From positions 1-28,508 of the forward strand of contig CAZRGV010000081.1 in the NCBI GenBank assembly GCA_964599655.1: a DNA stretch of 28,508 nucleotides. Reading direction: 5' to 3'. The DNA comes from CAZRGV01 sp964599655 (GTDB taxonomy: Bacteria; Planctomycetota; Planctomycetia; Isosphaerales; Isosphaeraceae). The position numbers and the translations under genes were made by a program. A model generated the notes under the pieces. That model did no database searches and was not told where the DNA came from. It was given only the letters and a program-made list of their open reading frames with translations. Positions 8,892-16,085 of this stretch are shown piece after piece. How positions within the stretch are numbered: position 1 is the stretch's first letter; the number at the start of each line of letters is the position of its first letter.

Positions 8892-9269
8892 TCAGATCGA
8901 ATCGGGCGGCCGCCCCAGCGCGATCAGGCTGCACGCCCGGACCACCGGAAGCCCCAGGGCCTCGGCCTTCTCGATCAACTCGAACGAATCGGCGCCAGGG
9001 TTGAGCCAGACCTCTCCGACCTCCATCCCCGCCACCTGATCCAGGACCGCCAGGCCGATCTCAGGCGGAACGTACAGGCTGACCCGGTCCAGCGAGCGAA
9101 CCGGCAGCGCGTCGAGGCTCGGATACGCCGCGATCCCCTCCACCTGTGAGGCGAACGGATTGACCGGATACACCTGGAAACCGGCATCACGATAGGCTCG
9201 AACCGCCTTGTTGCCGAACTTCGAACGATCTCGACTCGCTCCCACAACCGCCACGGTCGGACGCGACAT
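8892..9269 (-). CDS. CoA-binding (Rossmann-fold) domain protein, YccU-like
   Basis: A 125-residue protein made of a single CoA_binding_2 domain. The N-terminus VAVVGASRDRSKFGNKAVRAY is the nucleotide-binding glycine turn, seen also in the succinyl-CoA synthetase alpha subunit. Later strands include VYPVNPFASQVEG, VSLYVPPE and EVWLNPGADS, the last matching the conserved WxQxG-like segment with Asn in place of Gln. Members probably bind CoA or a related nucleotide; no reaction is established. ATG 9269 is preceded by a G-rich ribosome-binding region. Divergent from deoC with 112 bases between starts; nothing links the two functions. Confidence 0.85.
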   Translation of the reverse strand: MSRPTVAVVGASRDRSKFGNKAVRAYRDAGFQVYPVNPFASQVEGIAAYPSLDALPVRSLDRVSLYVPPEIGLAVLDQVAGMEVGEVWLNPGADSFELIEKAEALGLPVVRACSLIALGRPPDSI

Positions 9270-9381
9270 CGGCCCCCCTTCCCCCCAACAATCTTGCTGA
9301 AACGCGCGGCCCCCGCCACAATCTAGACCCAGGTCGGCCGCCCATCGCCCGAGAGCCTTTTTTACCGCCGGAGACCCGTCC

Positions 9382-10125
9382 GTGAAGTTGACCTACGAGT
9401 TCATCGCCAAGCGGATCGACCACTCGTTACTCGGCCCCACCCTGACCGACGCCGATCTGGAAGCCGGCTGCCGGCTGGCCGCGGCCTACGGCGTGGCCAG
9501 CGTCTGCATCAAACCCTACGCGGTTCGCCTGGCCGCTCGCGTGCTCATGGGCACCGACGTGAAGGTGGGAACGACGATCGGTTTCCCTCACGGCGGCCAC
9601 TCGACCGCCGTGAAGGTCTTCGAGGCCGAACGGGCCATGGACGACGGAGCCACCGAGCTCGACATGGTCATTAATATCGGTCAGGCCCTCGGAGGCAACT
9701 GGTCCGCCGTCCAGAACGACATCGACGAGGTCGTCAAGGCCGCCCATCGCCGCAACGCGATCGTCAAGGTCATCTTCGAGAATTGCTACCTCAGCCCGGC
9801 CGACATCGTCCGGCTCTGCAAAATCTGCGGCGAGGTCCGGGCCGATTACGTCAAGACCTCGACCGGCTACGGAACCGGAGGCGCAACGCATGAGGACCTC
9901 AAGCTCATGCGAGACGCCGCCCCAGCCCACGTCAAGCTCAAGGCCGCGGGCGGAATCCGCACGCTCGACGGCGCGATCGCCGTCGCCCAGCTCGGTTGCG
10001 ATCGCATCGGCGCGAGCAAAACCGCGGAGATTCTTGATGCCTTGAAGGATCGCCTGGAAGGTCGTGAACCCAGGAAGACGCCGGAAGACGTTTCACGTGG
10101 AACGCCGGGTGCGGCCGGCTACTGA
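9382..10125 (+). CDS. deoC: Deoxyribose-phosphate aldolase
   Basis: DeoC cleaves 2-deoxyribose 5-phosphate to glyceraldehyde 3-phosphate and acetaldehyde, the last step in using deoxynucleosides as carbon. The 247-residue TIM barrel shows the class I aldolase residues: Asp94 in TELDMVIN, Schiff-base Lys158 in DYVKTSTGYGTGGAT and Lys187 in VKLKAAGGIR. The start is GTG 9382, with GGAGA seven bases upstream. No other deo gene is adjacent, so it is not part of a classical deo operon. A candidate parS site is embedded in its last codons (10090-10103), in a C-terminal tail beyond the conserved barrel where codon choice is free. Confidence 0.95.
   Translation: MKLTYEFIAKRIDHSLLGPTLTDADLEAGCRLAAAYGVASVCIKPYAVRLAARVLMGTDVKVGTTIGFPHGGHSTAVKVFEAERAMDDGATELDMVINIGQALGGNWSAVQNDIDEVVKAAHRRNAIVKVIFENCYLSPADIVRLCKICGEVRADYVKTSTGYGTGGATHEDLKLMRDAAPAHVKLKAAGGIRTLDGAIAVAQLGCDRIGASKTAEILDALKDRLEGREPRKTPEDVSRGTPGAAGY
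10089..10104. promoter_or_regulatory. Candidate parS site inside deoC 3' end
   Basis: GTTTCACGTGGAAC at 10090-10103 differs by one base from the palindromic core of the bacterial ParB target, GTTTCACGTGAAAC. It lies about 2.7 kb beyond the 3' end of parB. ParB should nucleate here and spread as a sliding clamp. The site is in coding sequence, as parS sites often are. Confidence 0.6.
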
Positions 10126-10224
10126 ACGTCCCAGGCCCCGACGCGGGTTGGTTGTCAAAGCCCCTGGAACTTGGGTCGTGTGGATCGCTCGATCGAACGT
10201 CAACCCCGCCGAAGGACTCGCACC

Positions 10225-11088
10225 GTGAGACACGCCTTTCTCGCGCTGATCCCCTTCACGCTTCTGACCATGGCCCAGGCCCGGGAGGTCAAGAAGGACC
10301 TTCCCTACGTGGACCAGGGCCACGAGCGGCAGGTGCTCGACGTCTATTCGCCGCCAAACGCCAAGGACCTGCCGGTCGTGTTCTGGATTCACGGTGGCGG
10401 CTGGCAGACGGGCGACAAGTCGGATGTCCAGATCAAGCCCAAGGCATTCATGGACAAGGGGTTTGTCTTCGTCTCCACCAACTACCGGCTCCTGCCCGAA
10501 GTCGACATGGGAACGATCATTCGCGACATCGCGAAGTCGATCCACTGGGTCCACGACCATATCGCCGACTACGGTGGCGATCCTGACCGGATTTTCGTCA
10601 TGGGCCATTCCGCCGGAGCGCAGCTCGCCGCGCTGATCTGCATCGACGATCGCTACCTGAAGGCCGAGGGCCTGTCGTTGTCGATCCTCAAGGGCTGCGT
10701 GCCCGTCGACGGTGACACGTATGACGTGCCCGCGATCATCGAGACGGCGGAAACCCGTCGACGGGTTCATCAACAGCCGCAGGCCAAGTACGGACACCGG
10801 GAGAAGTTCGGCAACGACCCGGAGAAGCACCGCGACTACTCGGCCGTGACGCACGTCGCCCGCGGCAAGGGCATTCCCCCGTTCCTGATCATGCACGTCG
10901 CGTCCCATCCCGACACGAGCGCCCAGGCCGATCGCCTGGCGAACGTGCTCAGGAGCGCGGGCATTCCGGTCAAGGTTTACGGCGCCCGCGAGTCGACGCA
11001 CAACAAGATCAACGCCGATATCGGCCTGCCCGACGATCCGGGCACCCAAATGCTGTTCGAGTTCGTGGATCAGGCTCTAAAGAAGTGA
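10225..11088 (+). CDS. Secreted alpha/beta hydrolase (carboxylesterase/lipase-like)
   Basis: A 287-residue serine hydrolase. GTG 10225, with AAGGA eight bases upstream, gives a signal peptide (MRHAFLALIPFTLLTMAQA), so the enzyme is probably exported to the periplasm. HGGG (56-59) forms the oxyanion hole. Ser129 in GHSAGA is the nucleophile and His259 in ESTHNKIN is the likely catalytic His. Asp230 in HVASHPD is the probable acid. This layout belongs to the hormone-sensitive-lipase/BD-FAE-like group, which hydrolyses acetyl or feruloyl esters, often on polysaccharides or small molecules; the substrate cannot be told. The frame is open upstream to 10171, but that would bury the signal peptide. 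It follows deoC by 99 bases on the same strand. Confidence 0.87.
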   Translation: MRHAFLALIPFTLLTMAQAREVKKDLPYVDQGHERQVLDVYSPPNAKDLPVVFWIHGGGWQTGDKSDVQIKPKAFMDKGFVFVSTNYRLLPEVDMGTIIRDIAKSIHWVHDHIADYGGDPDRIFVMGHSAGAQLAALICIDDRYLKAEGLSLSILKGCVPVDGDTYDVPAIIETAETRRRVHQQPQAKYGHREKFGNDPEKHRDYSAVTHVARGKGIPPFLIMHVASHPDTSAQADRLANVLRSAGIPVKVYGARESTHNKINADIGLPDDPGTQMLFEFVDQALKK

Positions 11089-11143
11089 GGACGCGGCCAG
11101 CGACGCCGGAATCCGGTGTTCTTGATGGGTTTTTGCCGAAAAA

Positions 11144-11218
11144 TCGGGGCGACCAGATTCGAACTGGTGACCTCCTGCTCCCAAGGCAGGCGCGCTAACC
11201 AGGCTGCGCTACGCCCCG
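11144..11218 (-). tRNA. tRNA-Pro (anticodon UGG)
   Basis: Complete cloverleaf on the minus strand. The acceptor stem is CGGGGCG with CGCCCCG, the D stem is GCGC with GCGC, and the anticodon stem CCTGC/GCAGG closes the loop CTTGGGA (anticodon TGG). The T arm is ACCAG, TTCGAAT, CTGGT. The discriminator base is A and the CCA end is not encoded. A promoter-like pair lies just upstream at 11238-11267. Confidence 0.96.
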
Positions 11219-11237
11219 TTCGTCGATTGGCAAGAGC

Positions 11238-11267
11238 ATGGTAAGGCCCGGCCCGTCCGCCGGTCAA
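11238..11267 (-). promoter_or_regulatory. Candidate sigma-70 promoter of tRNA-Pro
   Basis: On the minus strand, TTGACC (11267-11262), 18 bases, TACCAT (11243-11238). The -10 ends 19 bases before the tRNA 5' end, as expected for a tRNA with a short leader. The -35 overlaps the stop codon of the upstream kinase-like gene. The same hexamer and spacing occur before tRNA-Glu. Confidence 0.55.
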
Positions 11268-12022
11268 GACCGGCTCGGAACCGGAGGGGGCGGGCTCGCG
11301 TTCGGCTCCTCGCGACGGGCGGGCCATCGCGACCGGACGCGAAGTCCCTTGCGATCGGTCTCGACATCCAAACGTCCGCCGTGCTCCGCAATGATCCGGG
11401 CCAGGATCGCCAGGGGAAGCGACTCGACCGGCGTCGCGCGCGCCGACTTCGAGGTCTCCCGGCTCCCCTGCCCCCGCGACTCGTCCCAAAGAAACTCGAG
11501 CCAATCCCCGTCGCCCCACCAGCTCAGTTGGATCTCGGTGCCTCGCGAAACGGCGTCGGCGCGCCACTCCACAAGATGGTCGAGGGCCTGCACCAGCCGG
11601 ATCGGATCGAACTGGCCCGACGCGTCCCTGGCGGGCGGCCGCAGGATCAGTCGCGATTGCCGGGCCTCCAACAGACTCGACCACTCGCGCTCCCGATCGT
11701 GGAACAGCAACGCCAGCGACATCGGGGTCACGGACAGTCGGATCGGGCGGCAGAGGGCCTGCACCTGTTCGACCTTGCGGACCGATTCCCGGTATCTCCG
11801 GTCGAGCTCGGTCCAGGGACGTCGATCCTCGGTCCTCTCCGCCCGCGACGCGAGGTAGAGGCAGAGCTGTAGGCTATTCAGACGGTTGCGGACGAGATGG
11901 CAGAACTCCCCGAGGAGCTTGTAAAGCTCGGCGACCTGAACCGGGTCTTGAGCCAGTTTCCAAAGGGCCGCGTGACCGTTCCATCCGGGTTCCCCCCCCG
12001 GATCCGGGAGCGTTGTCGTCAT
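11264..12022 (-). CDS. Degenerate histidine-kinase-like protein
   Basis: A 252-residue soluble protein with the outline of a sensor-kinase core. CHLVRNRLNSLQL (41-53) resembles a HisKA H-box, with His42 as possible phosphoacceptor, followed by a helical dimerisation segment to about 100. The C-terminus (LAILARIIAEHGGRLDVE, then RVRSRWP) matches the end of a HATPase domain. The ATP-binding motifs between them look lost. The N-box position reads QALDHLVEWRADAV without the usual Asn, the G1 position reads WDESRGQGS, and the GxGLGL loop is replaced by VESLPLAIL. It may be a pseudokinase or phosphotransfer/adaptor protein. It has no membrane helix or sensor domain. Start is ATG 12022. No response regulator is adjacent. 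Confidence 0.65.
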   Translation of the reverse strand: MTTTLPDPGGEPGWNGHAALWKLAQDPVQVAELYKLLGEFCHLVRNRLNSLQLCLYLASRAERTEDRRPWTELDRRYRESVRKVEQVQALCRPIRLSVTPMSLALLFHDREREWSSLLEARQSRLILRPPARDASGQFDPIRLVQALDHLVEWRADAVSRGTEIQLSWWGDGDWLEFLWDESRGQGSRETSKSARATPVESLPLAILARIIAEHGGRLDVETDRKGLRVRSRWPARREEPNASPPPPVPSRS

Positions 12023-12133
12023 GGTCGATTACCGTCGTCGTGACTTCGGAACCTCGGCTCGAATTCCGAGCGAGAGGGCGGGAGGGTAAGTCCTCGCCAA
12101 TTGCAAACCCGGTGCCGTGTGCGGAGCCGTCTT

Positions 12134-12169
12134 NNNNNNNNNNNNNNNNNNNNNNNNNNNNNNNNNNNN
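12134..12169. other. Assembly gap (36 N)
   Basis: Unsequenced stretch upstream of the kinase-like gene. About 150 bases of GC-rich sequence with no recognisable gene follow it before the repeat block. The N count may not be the real length. Confidence 0.95.
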
Positions 12170-12326
12170 CGACGCATCGCCCGCTGGTCCTTGTGAGCTC
12201 GCGGCGAAGCGCGGTTCTCACCTTGGGACCGGATCAAGAAAATGGGAAGAACACCACCCGGCGTGGGATGAGGACCCAGCCGGTGTGGGCCGGGTCCACC
12301 GCGGCGCGAGGTTCGGCGGCGGTCCC

Positions 12327-12775
12327 TCCGATCGGGTGCCACTGGCGGACCAGACCACTGGTGGACAAGCCACCTGTGCCACCCGATGCTCGGTTAGGGG
12401 GCATCTCCGATCGGGTGCCACTGGCGGCTTGCCCGCCAGTGTCTTCGGACCAGAGCACTGGTGGACAAGCCACCAGTGCCACCCGACTCCCAGACCACTC
12501 CGNNNNNNNNNNNNNNNNNNNNNNNNNNNNNNNNNNNNNNNNNGGTGGCTTGTCCACCGGTGTCTTCGAACCAGAGCCGTGGAGGGCAAGCCACCAGGGC
12601 CACCCGATGGGGGACCCGAGCCCTGGTGGATAAGCCACCAGGGCCACCCAACTCCCAGAGCACTGGTGGACCAGCCACCAGTGCCACCCGACTCCCAGAC
12701 CACCGTTGGACCAGCCACCTGGGCCACCCGACTCCCAGACCACTGGTGGACAAGCCACCAGGGCCACCCGGTCGG
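12327..12775. repeat. Array of palindromic 30-bp repeats with hairpin stems
   Basis: At least eight copies of a core with arms like CACTGGTGG and CCACCAGTG around a five-base loop (ACAAG), followed by CCACCCGA. Four copies are in strict 40-base tandem (12621, 12661, 12701, 12741) separated by ACTCCCAGAC or close variants. Earlier copies at 12341, 12419 (inverted, loop CTTGC) and 12456 are more loosely spaced. Several stems differ by paired changes: GGCGG with CCGCC at 12419, and CCCTGG with CCAGGG at 12621. The block fills the space between the parB 3' end and the kinase-like gene and contains a gap. Translations across it are repetitive nonsense. Confidence 0.93.
12503..12543. other. Assembly gap (41 N) inside the repeat array
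   Basis: The gap falls between hairpin copies, a position where assembly or polymerase read-through commonly fails. The true number of repeat copies is therefore uncertain. Confidence 0.95.
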
Positions 12776-12808
12776 CGATACGAGTCGCGTTGCCGGCCTG
12801 GTGGCGAG

Positions 12809-13702
12809 TTAACCACGGATGAGGCCCGTGATCCGCTCGAACTCTTCCTGGGTGTTGAAGTCGATGACGATCTGGCCTCGCTCTCGGCCCTTGACCTTGA
12901 TGAGCACGGAGGTCTGAAACCGCTCTCGAAGCTGACCTTCGAGTTCGAGCACATGGGGCGTCTTTCCGCCGCGAGGGGTCGACTCCTCCTGGGCCTGATC
13001 CTTGCGAATCCGGGTCTTGGGCGGCGTCGGCTCGCCGGTGGCGACGAGCGCCTCGGTCTGTCGAACCGAGAGGTTCTCGGCGATGATCCGCTGGCAAGCC
13101 CCAATCTGCATCTCGGGGTCGCTGAGTCCGAGCAAGGCCCTGGCGTGTCCCTGGGAGATCTTCTTGCTCCGAACGGCGTCCTGAACCTCTTCGGGAAGGT
13201 CGAGCAGTCGGATCAGGTTCGAGATCGTCGAGCGATCGAGACCTAGCCGGCTGGCGAGTTCTTCCTGGGTGCCGCCGTAGGTGTCCAGGTAATTTCGGAA
13301 GGCATTGGCCTTCTCCAGCGGGTTGAGATCCTCGCGCTGGAGGTTTTCGACCATCGCCAGCTCGCTGACGTGCTGGTCGTCCAGTTCGAGGACCCGTGCG
13401 GGGATCTCGTGAAGCTGGGCCTCGAGGCTGGCGCGAAGCCGCCGCTCGCCCGCGATGATCTGGTAACGGTCGTCGACGGGTCGGACCAGAATCGGCTGAA
13501 GCATGCCGTGCTGTCGGAGCGAGTCCGCCAGGGCGGCGATCTCCGCGGGGTCGAAGCTTCGGCGGGGCTGGAACGGGTTCGGGTCGATCTGGTCCACGGG
13601 AATGTGCAGTAGCTCGGCCATCTCCAGCGAGCTGGGTTCGAACCCCCCTTCCTCGCTTCCCAGCAGCGCGGCCAGGCCGCGTCCGAGTCGTCGCTTATTC
13701 AC
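12809..13702 (-). CDS. parB: Chromosome-partitioning protein ParB
   Basis: ParB binds parS, loads as a CTP-dependent clamp and, with ParA, segregates the origin region. The 297-residue protein has the N-terminal CTPase motifs GERRLRAS and ENLQREDLNPLEKA. A central helix-turn-helix (TQEELASRLGLDRSTISNLI) should contact parS, and a C-terminal dimerisation domain ends in FNTQEEFERITGLIRG. The frame is open ten codons further upstream, but GTG 13702 gives the canonical ParB start, NKRRLGRGLAALLG. That GTG overlaps the parA stop by eight bases, implying translational coupling. Candidate parS sites at 17894 and 10089 flank the operon. It ends beside the palindromic repeat array. Confidence 0.96.
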   Translation of the reverse strand: MNKRRLGRGLAALLGSEEGGFEPSSLEMAELLHIPVDQIDPNPFQPRRSFDPAEIAALADSLRQHGMLQPILVRPVDDRYQIIAGERRLRASLEAQLHEIPARVLELDDQHVSELAMVENLQREDLNPLEKANAFRNYLDTYGGTQEELASRLGLDRSTISNLIRLLDLPEEVQDAVRSKKISQGHARALLGLSDPEMQIGACQRIIAENLSVRQTEALVATGEPTPPKTRIRKDQAQEESTPRGGKTPHVLELEGQLRERFQTSVLIKVKGRERGQIVIDFNTQEEFERITGLIRG

Positions 13703-14441
13703 GGTCGATGACCTCCAGGACGAGTTCAGCATAGGCGCGAGCCCCTCGGGCCCGCGGCGCGTAATCGAGAACGCTCAGTCCGTGGCTGGGCGCCTCGCTG
13801 ACAAGCACGTCTCGCGGAATCATGGTGTCGAAGACGGTTTCGGCGAAGTAGTCGCGGACCTCCGCGGCGACCTCGTTGGCCAGCTCGAGCGCCGGATCGA
13901 ACATGGTGAGGACGATCCCGCCGATTTCGAGCCGATTGTTGTCTCGGGCCTTGGCCTGCCTGGCCAGTTCGATAATCTGGGAGAGCCCTTCCATCGCGAA
14001 GTACTCGCACTGGATCGGGATGTAGACTTCGGCCGAGGCCCCGAGCGCGGCCCTGGTGAGCTGTCCCAGCGAGGGCGGGCAGTCGAGAAAGACGTAATCG
14101 AAGTGGCTCAGCTCGCCGCTGAGTTGCTGTCGAAGCGCGGCCGCTCGCTGGCGGTTCGAGGCCGAAAGGGCGTCGGCGTCGGCCAGGCTCTGCGAACCGG
14201 GAAGAACCGAGAGACCGGCTTGGCTGGTGTTCACGACCGATTCGGCCAGCGGCCTGCCCGCGAGCAGTGGATGCCGTTGCGCGGGGGTGACGCCCAGCCC
14301 GCTCGTGGCGTTGCACTGCGGATCGATGTCGATGACGAGCGCGGTTTTCCCCGCCTTGGCCAGCCCGGCGGCGATGTTGATCGCGGTCGTGGTCTTGCCG
14401 ACTCCGCCCTTCTGGTTGGCCACGCTGATGATCTTGGACAC
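13695..14441 (-). CDS. parA: Chromosome-partitioning ATPase ParA (Soj)
   Basis: ParA is a Walker-type ATPase that binds DNA non-specifically and moves ParB-parS complexes. The 248-residue protein has the deviant Walker A KGGVGKTTT at 11-19 with the signature Lys, then LVIDIDPQCNATSGLG and Walker B YVFLDCPPS. The length and lack of an N-terminal DNA-binding domain are those of chromosomal Soj/ParA rather than plasmid type Ia ParA. The frame is open to 14546, but GTG 14441 has GGAGG nine bases upstream and gives the standard start SKIISVANQKGG. Overlaps parB by eight bases. A candidate promoter lies about 150 bases upstream. Confidence 0.96.
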   Translation of the reverse strand: MSKIISVANQKGGVGKTTTAINIAAGLAKAGKTALVIDIDPQCNATSGLGVTPAQRHPLLAGRPLAESVVNTSQAGLSVLPGSQSLADADALSASNRQRAAALRQQLSGELSHFDYVFLDCPPSLGQLTRAALGASAEVYIPIQCEYFAMEGLSQIIELARQAKARDNNRLEIGGIVLTMFDPALELANEVAAEVRDYFAETVFDTMIPRDVLVSEAPSHGLSVLDYAPRARGARAYAELVLEVIDRE

Positions 14442-14597
14442 GGCTGCGAACCTCCGATCCGACCCCCGTTGCGTCGGGATGGGATCGGACGGGCTGGCTC
14501 GTGCCGGGGAGATCACGGACGACGACGGAGGCGTCGGCCGAGGCATCCTTGCCCGGCGTCCCCAATCCCTGGATCCCGCTCCCCAGTCGGCGGCGGA

Positions 14598-14626
14598 ATC
14601 CTATCGCTCCTCGTTTTGGCTGTAAA
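14598..14626 (-). promoter_or_regulatory. Candidate promoter of parAB
   Basis: On the minus strand, TTTACA (14626-14621; five of six matches to TTGACA), 17 bases, TAGGAT (14603-14598; four of six matches to TATAAT). Predicted transcription starts near 14591, leaving a leader of about 150 bases before the parA GTG. This suggests parAB can be expressed independently of pncB. Confidence 0.45.
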
Positions 14627-14667
14627 GCTCAAGATCGTGATCCGAACGGCCGAAGCGGGGCGACGGA

Positions 14668-14760
14668 NNNNNNNNNNNNNNNNNNNNNNNNNNNNNNNNN
14701 NNNNNNNNNNNNNNNNNNNNNNNNNNNNNNNNNNNNNNNNNNNNNNNNNNNNNNNNNNNN
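14668..14760. other. Assembly gap (93 N) at the pncB 3' end
   Basis: The gap removes the end of the nicotinate phosphoribosyltransferase gene and part of the pncB-parA spacer. Confidence 0.95.
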
Positions 14761-16069
14761 ACGAGATCGGATACGAGGGCTCGGCGTCCAGCCGCCTGAG
14801 CGAGTCGGGCAACGACTCTCGCTGCCGGCGGCAGTGATCTCGGATCGCCGGAAGCGAAGGGAGCGGGGCCTCGAGCTGGCCGTTGCGAACGACGGGAATC
14901 AGAAGCGGCTCGCCCTCGGCCGTCTCATCGGATCGGGTGACGTGATCGCCGGAGAATCGGCCGTCGGCGTCTCGTCGGCGAAAGACTTGCTTGCCCAGCG
15001 GGTAGGTCTTTTTGTCGGACGCCAGCTTGATCTTCCCCACGCCATCGAGAGCGACCAGCTTGTAGACGATCGAAAGCGCCGGGGCATCGCGGCTCGTGAT
15101 CAGCTCGGTTCCCACGCCGAAGGCGTCGATGGGCGCTCCGCTCTCGACGAGCGCCTGGATCTTCCATTCGTCGAGGTCGCTGCTGGCGAAGATCCGGGTG
15201 TCTCGCCGCTGGTGGCGGTCGAGGATGTCGCGGGCCTGCCGGGCGAGCGCTCCGAGGTCGCCGGAGTCGAGCCGGATGGCCTGGACGGGCGGTTCGATCG
15301 AGGCCGCGTGCCGGACGCCCGTGGGCGTGTCGTAGGTGTCGACGAGCATCGTCGTGGCGTTCGGGCAGCTCTTCGCGAAGGCGGCGAAGGCTTCGAGCTC
15401 ACTGGGGAACGACTGAACCCAGGAGTGGGCCATGGTTCCGAAGGCCGGAATGCCGAGCCGTCGGGCCGCCTCGGTGTGGCTGGTGCCGTCGAAACCCGCG
15501 ATGTAGGCGGCCCTGGCCGCGAGGAACCCCGCGTGCGGGCCGTGACCGCGTCGGGCGCCGAACTCGTAGAGCGACCGGCCTCGGGCGACCTCCACGATCC
15601 TCGACGCTTTCGAGGCCACGAGCGTTGGGTAGCCGATCGAGGCCAGAAGCAGGGTTTCCGCGAGCTGCGCCTGGGGCAAGGGGGCCTCGACGCGTAGCAA
15701 GGTCTCACCCGGAAACACGACCGATCCTTCTGGAGCCGCCCAGACATCGCCTCGGAATCGGAAGTGGGCCAGGGATTCGAACCAGGCCGGGTCCACCGTG
15801 GCGAACGCCGGCAGACCGCGAAGATACGCGATCTGCTCGGACGAAAAGGCCAGGCGGAGCAGGTCCTCGATCGCCTGTTCGAGACCGGCGAACACGAGGT
15901 AGGCCCGCCCCTTCGGCATCTTCCGGACAAACATCTCGAACGTGGCGCGCGACCTGTCCATGCCCGAGGCCGAGTACGCCGCCATCATCGTCAGCTCGTA
16001 AAGGTCGGTGACCGGTCCAAGCGCGTTCGGGTCGGGCCAGAGCGAGACGGGGGGAATCGGGTTCGGCAT
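14761..16069 (-). CDS. pncB: Nicotinate phosphoribosyltransferase, 3' end lost in gap
   Basis: This enzyme joins nicotinate and phosphoribosyl pyrophosphate, with ATP hydrolysis, to make nicotinate mononucleotide in the NAD salvage pathway. About 436 residues are visible. The N-terminus TDLYELTMMAAY (21-32) is the family signature. FGARRGHGPHA (170-180) follows, and GTMAHSWVQ (211-219) contains His215, the likely phosphorylated histidine. AIRLDSGDLG and FGVGTELITS shape the phosphoribosyl site. ATG 16069 is chosen because upstream residues overlap the glycosyltransferase and are not conserved in character. The C-terminus (SLRRLDAEPSYPIS) looks like the final helix, so only a few residues should be missing in the gap. 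It begins 16 bases after the glycosyltransferase stop, so the two are probably co-transcribed. Confidence 0.93.
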
Positions 16070-16085
16070 CGAGGAACTCGAAGTA

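Noticed and set aside
12170..12326. Possible gene or RNA between the gap and the repeats
   Set aside because: Short GC-rich sequence with no start plus ribosome-binding site, no conserved fold and no tRNA-like structure. Left unassigned.
12117..13104. Long open frames on both strands across the repeat array
   Set aside because: Their translations consist of reiterated repeat peptides, run through N gaps and exist in several frames at once. They are by-products of the palindromic repeats.
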